Assembly: GCF_900142075.1 (NCBI RefSeq)
Contig: NZ_FQZO01000002.1
Coordinates: 62,001 to 126,000 of the forward strand
Direction: 5' to 3'
DNA from: Clostridium amylolyticum
GTDB taxonomy: Bacteria > Bacillota > Clostridia > Clostridiales > Clostridiaceae
DNA length: 64,000 nt
Shown piece by piece: positions 25,946 through 34,428 of the stretch (position 1 is the stretch's first letter; the number at the start of each line of letters is the position of its first letter). A program made the position numbers and the translations under genes. The notes below the pieces were generated by a model. It saw nothing but the letters and a program-made list of their open reading frames with translations. It made no database searches and was not told the origin of the DNA.

Positions 25946-26902
25946 TTATTTTATCTGTAATTTTATTTTTAGTTTATCCAGCATATCTTTTGACATGGAT
26001 GGAAGATCATATTTAGCATTAAAGCCCCATTCTTCTCTAGCTGCAGTGCAATCTATGGAATTTGGCCAAGAGTCTGCAATAGCTTGTCTTATTGGGTCTA
26101 CATCATAGCTCATCTTAAACTCTGGAATATGCTTCTTTATTTCCTCTGCTATTTGAGATGGTTCAAAACTCATAGCAGTTATATTAAATGCGTTTCTATG
26201 CTTTAGTTTTGATGGGTCTGCTTCTAAAAGTGTCACTATAGCATTTAGTGCATCAGGCATATACATCATATCCATGTATGTACCTTCACCAATAAAAGAA
26301 GTATATTTTCCTTCTTGAAGGGCTTTATAGTAAATATCCACCGCGTAATCTGTAGTTCCGCCTCCTGGAGGGGCTACATAGGAAATAAGTCCTGGGAACC
26401 TAACTCCTCTTGTATCTACGCCAAATTTTTTGAAGTAGTAATCGCAAAGAAGCTCTCCAGATACCTTGGTTACTCCATACATAGTGCCTGGTCTCTGTAT
26501 GGTATCTTGAGGTGTATTATCTTTAGGGGTATCACATCCAAAAGCGCCTATAGAGCTTGGTGTAAAGAACTTACAGTTAAGCTCTCTTGCTACTTCTAAG
26601 GCATTAAAAAGTCCTCCCATATTTATCTGCCAAGCTAACACAGGTTTTGCCTCTGCTACAGCAGAAAGTAAAGCTGCCAAGTGTATTATGGTATCTACAT
26701 TATGTTTTTTAGCTACTTCTGCCATTTTATTTGCATCTAATACATCTAGAGCTTCAAAAGGTCCTCCATTTACTACTTCATTATTTTCTGGAACCTTAAT
26801 ATCTGTGGCAATAACATTGCTGTCGCCATAGATTTTTCTCATATGAGTTACTAATTCAGAACCTATTTGACCAAGTGAACCTGTAACAAGTATTTTTTTC
26901 AT
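25946..26902 (-). CDS. tdh: L-threonine 3-dehydrogenase, NAD-dependent epimerase type
   Basis: 318-residue short-chain-dehydrogenase-fold enzyme oxidising L-threonine to 2-amino-3-ketobutyrate. N-terminal Rossmann motif VTGSLGQIGSEL, ATDI dinucleotide-binding acidic turn, and the catalytic YGVTK (YxxxK). The frame is open to 26932, but ATGGGGGATTAAA precedes the ATG at 26902, where the Rossmann fold begins at once. It lies about 90 nt after kbl on the same strand; Kbl cleaves the unstable product to glycine and acetyl-CoA. This SDR-type Tdh is distinct from the zinc MDR-type enzyme of E. coli. Confidence 0.92.
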   Translation of the reverse strand: MKKILVTGSLGQIGSELVTHMRKIYGDSNVIATDIKVPENNEVVNGGPFEALDVLDANKMAEVAKKHNVDTIIHLAALLSAVAEAKPVLAWQINMGGLFNALEVARELNCKFFTPSSIGAFGCDTPKDNTPQDTIQRPGTMYGVTKVSGELLCDYYFKKFGVDTRGVRFPGLISYVAPPGGGTTDYAVDIYYKALQEGKYTSFIGEGTYMDMMYMPDALNAIVTLLEADPSKLKHRNAFNITAMSFEPSQIAEEIKKHIPEFKMSYDVDPIRQAIADSWPNSIDCTAAREEWGFNAKYDLPSMSKDMLDKLKIKLQIK

Positions 26903-26990
26903 TTTAATCCCCCATTTATTAGGCATCCACAAAAAAATAACTAGTGAGTCTACTGGTATATTTGACTATTTATTTTTTTACAATGCCTTA

Positions 26991-28184
26991 TTATTTTATA
27001 ACATTAAGTTCTTTTCCCACTTTTTCATATATAGCTAATGCATTATCTAACATTTCCTTAGTATGAGCAGCTGTTGGCATATTTCTAACCCTTCCTGTGC
27101 CTAGAGGTACTGTAGGGAATACTATGGACTTAGCATAAACCCCTTCTTCTATAAGTCTCTTACTAAACTCTTGAGTAAGCTTTTCATCTCCAATAATACA
27201 AGGAGTTATAGGGGTCTCACTTTTACCTATATTGAAGCCAAGCTTTTTAAGTCCAGCTTTAAGATAATTTCCATTATCCCAAAGTCTGTCGTGAAGCTCT
27301 GTGCTTTCTGTCATTATTCTTAACGCTTCTATGCAGGCTCCTGCAGCGGATGGTGTTAAAGAAGTAGAGAATAAGAATGGTCTTGCTCTAACTTTTAACC
27401 AATCTATTAAATCCTGAGATCCTGCTACATATCCACCTACTACTCCAATGGCTTTTGATAGTGTACCTATTTGGAAGTCAATCTTATGGGATAGTCCAAA
27501 GTGCTTAACAGTTCCTGCTCCTTTTCCCATTACTCCTGAACCATGAGCATCATCTATATAGGTTATAAGATCAAGCTCTTCAGCTACTTTAACCATGCCC
27601 GGAAGGTCTACTACATCCCCATCCATGGAAAAAACTCCATCTGAAATAACCATTAATTTATTATATAAACCGCTTTCTCTAGCTGCTTTAGCTTTTTCTC
27701 TAAGATCATTCATATCATTGTGATTGTATCTAATTACCTTTGCTCCAGATAATCTACATCCATCTATAATGGAGGCATGATTAAGTTCATCAGATAATAT
27801 GGCATCCTTTTTATTCATTACAGCTTGAATAGCTCCAGCATTACAATTAAAGCCTGATTGGAAAGCTATAGCTGCTTCAGTATGCTTAAATTCTGCTAAT
27901 TTTCTTTCTAATTCATTATGGATTTCTAAAGTACCATTTATTGTTCTAACTGCTCCTGCGCCTACACCATACACTTCAGTGGCTTCGATGGAGGCTCTTT
28001 TCATTCTTTCATCACTAGCAAGTCCTAAATAGTTATTTGAAGAAAGGTTTATTAGGTCTTTTCCTTTAATTTTTATTATTGGTCCATTAGCACCTTGAAG
28101 CACATTTATCTCATTGTATAGCCCCTTGCTCTTAAGATCGTCTAAGTTTTCTTTTAAAAATTTTTCTAAAGCTTTACTTCCCAT
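26991..28184 (-). CDS. kbl: Glycine C-acetyltransferase (2-amino-3-ketobutyrate CoA ligase)
   Basis: 397-residue PLP enzyme of the alpha-oxoamine synthase family. It converts 2-amino-3-ketobutyrate plus CoA to glycine and acetyl-CoA. Visible marks: INLSSNNYLGLA, the cofactor-contacting DDAHGSGVMG, and the Schiff-base lysine in GTLSKAIGVVGG. AAGGAG lies 8 nt before the ATG at 28184; the GTG at 28193 is too close to that site. It pairs with tdh downstream to form the threonine-to-glycine route, and a probable amino-acid symporter is divergently transcribed. Confidence 0.95.
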   Translation of the reverse strand: MGSKALEKFLKENLDDLKSKGLYNEINVLQGANGPIIKIKGKDLINLSSNNYLGLASDERMKRASIEATEVYGVGAGAVRTINGTLEIHNELERKLAEFKHTEAAIAFQSGFNCNAGAIQAVMNKKDAILSDELNHASIIDGCRLSGAKVIRYNHNDMNDLREKAKAARESGLYNKLMVISDGVFSMDGDVVDLPGMVKVAEELDLITYIDDAHGSGVMGKGAGTVKHFGLSHKIDFQIGTLSKAIGVVGGYVAGSQDLIDWLKVRARPFLFSTSLTPSAAGACIEALRIMTESTELHDRLWDNGNYLKAGLKKLGFNIGKSETPITPCIIGDEKLTQEFSKRLIEEGVYAKSIVFPTVPLGTGRVRNMPTAAHTKEMLDNALAIYEKVGKELNVIK

Positions 28185-28429
28185 TACCTTCACTCCTTAA
28201 GTAGTTATATATGTAAAAACAAATTTGTATTTCTGTTTCTTATTATATTATACCAAACACTATAAAAGCTATCTACAGTTCAATATAATTAAAAAAAATC
28301 AAATTTTACTGTTTTTTGCCTTGTAGCTTAAAACGATTACATAATGGTGCTATTATCTCTCTTTTTCATAATTTTAAATATTCAGAATATAATTGCATAG
28401 ATTTACGTTTCTATGATACTATCATACTG

Positions 28430-28438
28430 TGATATAAT
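28430..28438 (+). promoter_or_regulatory. Extended -10 promoter of the DAACS symporter
   Basis: TGATATAAT (TGn plus TATAAT at 28433-28438) lies 28 nt before the ATG, with no good -35. The rest of the kbl-symporter gap (28185-28465) is AT-rich and must also hold the kbl promoter; no riboswitch or cre site was seen. Confidence 0.65.
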
Positions 28439-28465
28439 ATAAAACTTTTAGGGGGTTGTGTTTTT

Positions 28466-29662
28466 ATGAAAAAAATCGGTCTTATACCTAAGTTAATCGC
28501 TGCTATTATCATAGGTATATTGCTAGGTGCTTTTGCTCCTACATTTGTTGTACAAGTTTTAGCCACCTTTAACCACATCTTTGGAAACTTCTTAGGCTTT
28601 GCAATTCCACTGATCATCTTAGGTTTTGTGGTATCAGGAATTGCAGATTTAGGTGCCGGTGCAGGAAAAATGCTGGGGATAACCACAGTAATAGCTTATG
28701 CTTCCACTTTAATAGCTGGGCTATTTGCATATATTGTATCTTATAACTTCTTCCCTGCCTTTATTACTAAAACCAGCGAATTAACTAATGCAGTAAACCC
28801 TGAAGAAAAGCTACTAGCTTCATTATTTAAACTAGAAATGCCTCCACTTATGCCTGTAATGACAGCACTTATTCTTGCATTTTTATTAGGTCTTGGCATA
28901 GCATCCCTTAAAGGGAAAAGTGAAGTTCTTTATACCGCTTCAGTAGAATTTCAAAAGATAATGGAAAAAACTATTTCTAATGTTATTGTTCCACTATTAC
29001 CTTTTCATATAATGGGTATATTTGCCAACATGACTCATGCTGGGGAAGTTGGTAGAGTTCTTTCTGTATTCTGGAAGGTTTTCTTAATAGTAATAGCCAT
29101 GCATTTAATAATAATATTCTTCCAATTCCTAGTGGCATGCACCATAGGTAAAAAGAATCTATTTCAATGCTTAAAAAACCAAATCCCTGGATATCTTACT
29201 GCTATAGGGACTCAATCCTCAGCAGCTACCATACCTGTAAATCTTCAGTGTGCAGAGAAGAATGGTGTGAGCAAAGGCATAAGAGAATTCGTAGTGCCAC
29301 TATGTGCTACTATACACCTTTCAGGAAGTACCATAACCTTAACTGCTTGTGCTATAGCAGTTATGATGCTTAACAATATTCCTTTTACCTTACCTCAAAT
29401 GATGGGCTTCATAGCTATGCTTGGTGTAACCATGGTAGCAGCCCCTGGTGTACCTGGTGGTGCAGTTATGGCAGCTCTAGGAATACTTCAAACCATGCTT
29501 GGATTTACTGAAGCTCAGCTTGCACTAATGATCGCTTTATACATCACCCAAGATAGCTTTGGAACAGCATGTAACGTATCCGGCGATAATGCCATAGCCA
29601 TTATAGTAGACGCTATACAAGGTAAAAACAAGGCTGAAACTAAAGAAGCAGCAGTAGAGTAA
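28466..29662 (+). CDS. Dicarboxylate/amino acid:cation symporter (DAACS family)
   Basis: 398 residues, eight membrane helices plus two re-entrant hairpins in the GltPh-type fold. The first re-entrant loop has the serine-rich TQSSAATIPV, and the second part has GVTMVAAPGVPGGAV and the helix 8 region with DSFGTACNVSGD. Substrates of the family are glutamate, aspartate, C4-dicarboxylates or serine/threonine, driven by Na+ or H+. Because it is divergent from kbl-tdh, serine/threonine uptake (SstT-like) is a reasonable guess. AGGGGGTTG precedes the ATG. Confidence 0.9.
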   Translation: MKKIGLIPKLIAAIIIGILLGAFAPTFVVQVLATFNHIFGNFLGFAIPLIILGFVVSGIADLGAGAGKMLGITTVIAYASTLIAGLFAYIVSYNFFPAFITKTSELTNAVNPEEKLLASLFKLEMPPLMPVMTALILAFLLGLGIASLKGKSEVLYTASVEFQKIMEKTISNVIVPLLPFHIMGIFANMTHAGEVGRVLSVFWKVFLIVIAMHLIIIFFQFLVACTIGKKNLFQCLKNQIPGYLTAIGTQSSAATIPVNLQCAEKNGVSKGIREFVVPLCATIHLSGSTITLTACAIAVMMLNNIPFTLPQMMGFIAMLGVTMVAAPGVPGGAVMAALGILQTMLGFTEAQLALMIALYITQDSFGTACNVSGDNAIAIIVDAIQGKNKAETKEAAVE

Positions 29663-29738
29663 ATGAATAGTTAATTAGACATAGTATAACTTTACTTAAT
29701 TAAAAATAATGTAAATAAATTATATACTTAATAACAAT

Positions 29739-29782
29739 AAAAAAGCATGGATTGAAGTATTAACCACAATCCATGCTTTTTT
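29739..29782 (+). terminator. Terminator after the DAACS symporter gene
   Basis: AAAAAAGCATGGATTG pairs perfectly with CAATCCATGCTTTTTT around a 12-base loop. Its last bases overlap the start of copy B of the dispersed element. Confidence 0.92.
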
Positions 29783-29926
29783 ATCCGATAGCTAACCGCC
29801 CCTAATACCCCCACTTCTTTAAGTGCTGGGAAAAGGGCGCTAAGCTCCTGGATAAGTTCTTCTAAGCTTCAGCTGGAGTAGGTATTCCTTTTTAGCAAAC
29901 TCCATCTGAAACTAAGAATCACTTGA
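29781..29926 (+). repeat. Dispersed structured element, copy B (full length)
   Basis: 146 bp. The sequence can fold with TATCC/GGATA closing a domain, CGCCC (29797-29801) with GGGCG (29835-29839), a CACTT-CTTT-AAGTG hairpin (29812-29825) flanked by CCC/GGG, and a 3' hairpin TTCAG-TGGAGT/ACTCCA-CTGAA (29868-29910). It begins at the terminator of the symporter gene and ends exactly at the stop codon of the convergent 67-residue gene. Homologous copies lie at 17841-17997, 20069-20152 and, as a fragment, 30371-30401. Confidence 0.82.
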
Positions 29927-30130
29927 TCATATTATCTCTGACTTTTTCTTCATGTAACCAATCATCCTTTTCCCTTCAGCAACAAGGATGCCCATAACCG
30001 CTCCCATGGTCATTCCCAAAGCAGGATGGGAAAATAATGCTCCTATTGCTATTCCTGTGGCAGAACCAAAACATATACCCTTTGCTATTAATGTAAATTC
30101 TTCATCTTGTACCTTCTTTTTGCTGTCCAT
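29927..30130 (-). CDS. Small glycine-zipper membrane protein
   Basis: 67 residues with one or two hydrophobic segments rich in glycine and small residues (FGSATGIAIGALFSHPALGMTMGAVMGILV), resembling glycine-zipper proteins. Basic residues end the chain. The start ATG follows a GGGGAGTGG-like site. Its stop codon abuts the end of dispersed element copy B, which its transcript would therefore enter in antisense. Function unknown. Confidence 0.7.
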   Translation of the reverse strand: MDSKKKVQDEEFTLIAKGICFGSATGIAIGALFSHPALGMTMGAVMGILVAEGKRMIGYMKKKSEII

Positions 30131-30370
30131 AATTAACCCACTCCCCTTTCCAAGAATCTCTTTTTTACTTTAAATTACATTATATTATTTTCTTTAATTA
30201 TCCTTTAACTATTAGACGAAACAAAACACAGATTAGTTTCAATTTTTAAAAATAATTATTTAAATTTAAATTTTAATTCTTACTAATATTATTATCCTAT
30301 ATAAATCTAAAGATATTATTAAGAATTCCTTATATAAACATTAAATTTTTACTAAGAAAGTATAAGAGAA

Positions 30371-30401
30371 GGGTTTAGGAGAGGTTAGCTATCGGATGAA
30401 A
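30371..30401 (-). repeat. Dispersed structured element, fragment D
   Basis: On the minus strand TTTTTCATCCGATAGCTAACC plus TCTCCTAAACCC matches the first 30 bases of copies A-C. It overlaps the 3' end of spmB and supplies its TAG stop. The rest of the element is missing. Confidence 0.6.
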
Positions 30402-30916
30402 AACAACCTAACTATGGTAATGGAAGCCAGTATGGCTGTAAAATCTGCCAACAAGGCAGCCCAAAGGGTATGTCTTATCTTTTTTATGCCTACTGAACCA
30501 TAATATACAGTTAGTGTATAAAATATGGTTTCTGTAGTGCCCATTATTATAGAAGCTATAAGTCCTATGATGCTATCAGGTCCATATTCCTTTAATATTT
30601 CAGTAAATACTCCTAGCGCTCCACTGCCAGAAAGTGGCTTTATAATTACCAAGGGCAAAAGTTCTGAAGGAAGCCCTATAAGTTTTGTTATAGGAGAAAC
30701 ACCTTTAGTGAATATATTTAAAGCTCCTGACTCTCTAAATACTTTTACAGCTATAAGCATAGCAAGAAGATATGGAAATATCCTAAAGCAAACTCCTAAT
30801 CCCTCTTTGGCTCCTTCCACAAACCATTCATATACCTTTTTTCCCTTTATCATGCCGTACACAACAATAATTAATATTATTATGGGTATAATGGATTTTA
30901 ATATATATGAAAACAT
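30389..30916 (-). CDS. spmB: Spore maturation protein B
   Basis: 175-residue membrane protein with a nucleoside-recognition Gate domain. It works with SpmA in dehydration of the spore core; B. subtilis mutants make poorly dehydrated, heat-sensitive spores. Several helices are visible, with the conserved IKPLSGSGALGVFTEIL and MGTTETIFYTLTVYYGSVG segments. AAGGGAGAT precedes the ATG. It begins 14 nt after spmA. Its final codons and TAG stop overlap a fragment of the dispersed element, so the C-terminus may have been changed by that insertion. Confidence 0.94.
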   Translation of the reverse strand: MFSYILKSIIPIIILIIVVYGMIKGKKVYEWFVEGAKEGLGVCFRIFPYLLAMLIAVKVFRESGALNIFTKGVSPITKLIGLPSELLPLVIIKPLSGSGALGVFTEILKEYGPDSIIGLIASIIMGTTETIFYTLTVYYGSVGIKKIRHTLWAALLADFTAILASITIVRLFFIR

Positions 30917-30930
30917 TTTTTATATCTCCC

Positions 30931-31506
30931 TTAAAAGTATTTTTCTAATATTTTGGTAAATAAAATACCTACAAAAGCCGCGCATCCAGTGGCTATAATA
31001 GCCGGCACTAGTATTATTCCAGGATTTTCAGAACCACAGGCTGCTCTTATAGAAATCACTGTACTAGGAACCAACTGAAGGCAAGCAGCATTCATCACCA
31101 AAAAAAGCACCATATCATTAGAAGCCCTCTCTTTATGAGGGTTTTGCTTTTGCAATTCCTCCATTGCCTTTATACCAAAAGGCGTAGCTGCATTAGAAAG
31201 TCCAAACATATTTGCTGTTAGATTCATAATTACGGCTCCTAAAGCATGTTCGCTTTTAGAAGCATCCTTATAAAGCAATTTTAAAAAAGGTTTTAAAAGC
31301 CAGGCAATTTTTTCCGTAAGCCCGCTTTTTTCTGCTATCTTCATAACTCCGCACCATAAGCACATGAGACCAGCAAGTCCTATGATCAATTCCACAGTGG
31401 AACCTGCAGAATCTATAATAGATTTTGATATAGCTTCTCCATTACCGGAAAGCAGCCCCACAATTCCTCCAATAGCTAGCATTATAAACCATATATAATT
31501 TATCAT
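30931..31506 (-). CDS. spmA: Spore maturation protein A
   Basis: 191-residue membrane protein with a Gate domain, partner of SpmB. Characteristic parts are MCLWCGVMKIAEKSGL, NLTANMFGLSNAATPFGIKAMEEL and LVMNAACLQLVPSTVISIRAA. CGGAGG lies upstream of the ATG. It is the first gene of the spmA-spmB operon. In sporulating relatives it is expressed in the mother cell or forespore late; no sigma-specific promoter could be confidently read here. Its presence is good evidence for a spore former. Confidence 0.94.
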   Translation of the reverse strand: MINYIWFIMLAIGGIVGLLSGNGEAISKSIIDSAGSTVELIIGLAGLMCLWCGVMKIAEKSGLTEKIAWLLKPFLKLLYKDASKSEHALGAVIMNLTANMFGLSNAATPFGIKAMEELQKQNPHKERASNDMVLFLVMNAACLQLVPSTVISIRAACGSENPGIILVPAIIATGCAAFVGILFTKILEKYF

Positions 31507-31682
31507 TTTCTTTTCCTCCGTGGCAGTTTTTCCTTATAATATATGAAAGAGAAGGTCATATAATTCTACATGGTTCTTATTAGGTGGTAAAATAATAAGT
31601 ATGGCTTATGTCTATTGCATTACATTTTTCACCGTGTTAACATATAAGAGTAATTTAAACAGCGATAAAAAGGAGAGCTCTT

Positions 31683-31868
31683 ATGAAAGAAGATATGATG
31701 AAACTAGCTCAGCAAGAGATTGAAGAAGCTTTAGAGGCCGTAGAAACTTTGGAAAATAATATTGATAAAGAAGACTTTTCAAAAGATGAACTAAAAAAGA
31801 AATTTATAAAGCTTAACGAAAAGGTTAATGAAATCGAATCACTTTTAAAGTCTGAAGGCATAATATAA
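31683..31868 (+). CDS. Small coiled-coil protein of unknown function
   Basis: 61 residues, almost entirely charged amphipathic helix with heptad-like leucine spacing (IEEALEAVETLENNI and LNEKVNEIESLLKSEG). AAAAAGGAGAG precedes the ATG at good distance and a strong terminator follows directly, so this is a real one-gene unit despite its size. It is placed between spmA (divergent) and the M6 protease gene (convergent). Function unknown. Confidence 0.78.
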   Translation: MKEDMMKLAQQEIEEALEAVETLENNIDKEDFSKDELKKKFIKLNEKVNEIESLLKSEGII

Positions 31869-31869
31869 G

Positions 31870-31920
31870 ACCACCTGGAGATATGTACACATCTATATCT
31901 CCAGATGGTCTTTTAATTTG
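31870..31920 (+). terminator. Terminator shared by the 61-residue gene and inhA
   Basis: GACCACCTGGAGATAT pairs with ATATCTCCAGATGGTC with one mismatch around a 10-base loop, followed by TTTTAATTT. Confidence 0.88.
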
Positions 31921-31927
31921 GTAACAT

Positions 31928-34252
31928 TTACTTCTTTATGGTTATAGAAGCAGCAGTATTGTCTCTTGATTGCTGGGTTATTTGAATTTTAAGACCTAAC
32001 TTTGGAATGTTACGTCCAAGGCTTGGGATCTCAGCATTTCCATAATCTCTGCTATCATCGAAATTAGGTTCATTAAATCTATTGGTATCTGATGCTGTTC
32101 TTCCATATTCAGCGCTTAGGTCAATAAGCATTTCAGATTCCTTCATCTTACTAAAGGCTGCATCTCTCATTTGATATTTTCCGCTAGCTGCCATAGGTGC
32201 CTTAGTAGGGTCGTTCCATTTCCATAATATATTATTTTGGTCTGCATCTACTATTCCTAGGTAACCATCTCCTGGATGTAACCCTGTCCAGTTATCATTA
32301 TAGTAATCATCTACATACCAGATTACCATTCCTGGCTCATAGGATATTAATTGTCCTAAAGTAGAAACATTAGCAAGACCCTTGTCCACACCGTGATGAT
32401 TTCTCCATTCTACTAAATAATAATGTGGGGCATATACTACTCCTGTATCGGCTTTAAAGCCATTAAAAGCAAATTTAGGAGTGTTTTCAGCATTATCGAA
32501 GAACACTTCTTTATCTCCAGATGAGACTTTAATATCATCTACATATAGTCCAGAGCCAAAGCTGTAGCTATCTGTGGCATATTCAAATTTTAATTCTATC
32601 TTCTTACCTGTGAAAGCACTTAAATCGAAACTTGCATCCACCCATCCCTGTGAAGTTCCAGTAATACCATGAGGAACTTGAACTATAGCCTCTGGGTCTC
32701 TTTCACTGGTAGTAATGTTTCCTTTTAAATAAGTCCATTCATTATTTCCTTCAGATCTTACCTGTATGGAGGCAAAGTCCCAACCTTCTTCTATATCATA
32801 CCAAGTCTTGAAACTTAGAGTGGCTGAATTGTAATTAGCAAGATCAATATTGGTAGTCATAGATGTTAAAATTGGTGTACCATCTTTTCCCTTTCCACCC
32901 CAATAAGCGTATTTACCGCTAAAAGGTTTTGTTATAGAATTTCCTTTATCAGGAAGACTTATTCTAACAACTTGTCCCTCTTCACTAGCTTGTCTTAAAT
33001 CTATCCTAGCACCAGCTTTTGTAAGACTGTTATAATCCACTATTACTGATTTTTGCCAGTTACCACCATATACACCTTGGAAAAATTGTCTTGCAAAAGG
33101 ACTAAAGCCTGTAGGCTCAGTTCCAGGTATTTTTCCTGCCCAGCTTCCAGAAGACATTATGGACCAATTAGAGATAGGCTCACCTGAAGCGCTGGTATAA
33201 TCTGTATCATATTCATCAGGAAGTCCAAGATCATGTCCAAATTCGTGAGCAAACACCCCTGCCGCTCCATCTTCAGGTTCTATAGTATAATCATAAGCCA
33301 TAAAATCAGTTCCAGGTATCTTGTAAAGGCCACCTAAATTCCATCTATGAGACCATATAGCATCAGAACCTAAACTTCCACCGCCAGCTTCTTGTCCTAC
33401 ACCTGCATGTATGATCATTAAGTGATCTATTATTCCATCTGGCTCATCATAGTTGCCATCACCATCTAAATCATATCTATCTTCTTTATCAAAGTCTGCT
33501 AAATTAATGTTTGGATCTTTAGCTGCTAATTGAAGGGTATGATCCACTAAATTTCTTGGTCTTGTATCATGGGATGACCCTACTTCTTCACCGTAATATT
33601 TTGCTGTGTTAGGAGCTGTATACCACCCTGCAATCTTTCCTTGTATAATTAGACTTCCACCAGATTGTTGCTCATAGTATTGCTTCATGGATATAAGATT
33701 TTCTCCCCCAGGTCCTTTGTAACCCTTTTCTCCAAATATCATATTTTCATAATGCTCTTTTGTATAATCTTTATAATACATGTCACTTTCCCCTGGTTGT
33801 ATGCTATTATGCTTATAGTCTTTATAATCTACTAAAAGCACTAACACATTAACTTTCTTAGGATTAGTGTCTGGAGTACTTTTATCAAAAAGGTATTTTT
33901 GAACCTTTTGATTTTGTTTTCCCTTTAAATTCTTTTCCATTTTTGATAATGGTATTTTCTTATTTGATTGAGATGCTGTTTTCATGTAATTCATATAAAT
34001 TTCTCTAGCTTTCTCATAGGAAGCGTCCTTAGGTATTTTGCCTTCTTTTTTAAGCATTTCTATAACCTTTTCCTCATTAGCTATACTTATGTCTACTGGT
34101 GAACTTATTATGCTTTCATCCATATAGGTGTATTCAACTTGTCCATCATCTGCAATGCTATTATATCCTCTAGCAAGAACCTTCTGTCCATATCCCACTC
34201 CGGCACACATAGTTAATGCCACTACCAGAGCTGTTAGTTTCTTTGATCTCAT
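31928..34252 (-). CDS. inhA: Secreted M6-family metalloprotease, immune inhibitor A type
   Basis: 774 residues with an N-terminal signal peptide (about 1-28), a propeptide of about 100 residues, and the M6 catalytic domain. The zinc site is HEFGHDLGLPD: His336 and His340 are ligands, Glu337 is catalytic and Asp346 the likely third ligand. A calcium-binding-like DLDGDGNYDEPDG precedes it. A beta-rich MAM-like domain follows (about 440-600), then the VEWRNHHGVDKGL and final domain typical of InhA. In Bacillus such enzymes cleave antibacterial peptides and matrix proteins; here it could be for nutrition or virulence. It is monocistronic. Confidence 0.93.
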   Translation of the reverse strand: MRSKKLTALVVALTMCAGVGYGQKVLARGYNSIADDGQVEYTYMDESIISSPVDISIANEEKVIEMLKKEGKIPKDASYEKAREIYMNYMKTASQSNKKIPLSKMEKNLKGKQNQKVQKYLFDKSTPDTNPKKVNVLVLLVDYKDYKHNSIQPGESDMYYKDYTKEHYENMIFGEKGYKGPGGENLISMKQYYEQQSGGSLIIQGKIAGWYTAPNTAKYYGEEVGSSHDTRPRNLVDHTLQLAAKDPNINLADFDKEDRYDLDGDGNYDEPDGIIDHLMIIHAGVGQEAGGGSLGSDAIWSHRWNLGGLYKIPGTDFMAYDYTIEPEDGAAGVFAHEFGHDLGLPDEYDTDYTSASGEPISNWSIMSSGSWAGKIPGTEPTGFSPFARQFFQGVYGGNWQKSVIVDYNSLTKAGARIDLRQASEEGQVVRISLPDKGNSITKPFSGKYAYWGGKGKDGTPILTSMTTNIDLANYNSATLSFKTWYDIEEGWDFASIQVRSEGNNEWTYLKGNITTSERDPEAIVQVPHGITGTSQGWVDASFDLSAFTGKKIELKFEYATDSYSFGSGLYVDDIKVSSGDKEVFFDNAENTPKFAFNGFKADTGVVYAPHYYLVEWRNHHGVDKGLANVSTLGQLISYEPGMVIWYVDDYYNDNWTGLHPGDGYLGIVDADQNNILWKWNDPTKAPMAASGKYQMRDAAFSKMKESEMLIDLSAEYGRTASDTNRFNEPNFDDSRDYGNAEIPSLGRNIPKLGLKIQITQQSRDNTAASITIKK

Positions 34253-34380
34253 TACTACATCACCTCTCTTATATTTATAACCATTATATGGATTATTATA
34301 AACTTATATAAATTTATCCACAAGAAAATTCTTCCTCTATAAAACAACAATAATGTATAAAATTTACTTCTCTTTTCTTT

Positions 34381-34412
34381 ATAAAAATCAAGACTCTAAT
34401 TCTAGAGTCTTG
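34381..34412 (-). terminator. Terminator after the Na+ symporter gene
   Basis: CAAGACTCTA pairs with TAGAGTCTTG around ATTC; on the minus strand GATTTTTAT follows. Confidence 0.85.
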
Positions 34413-34428
34413 ATCTTTAGGGAGGATT

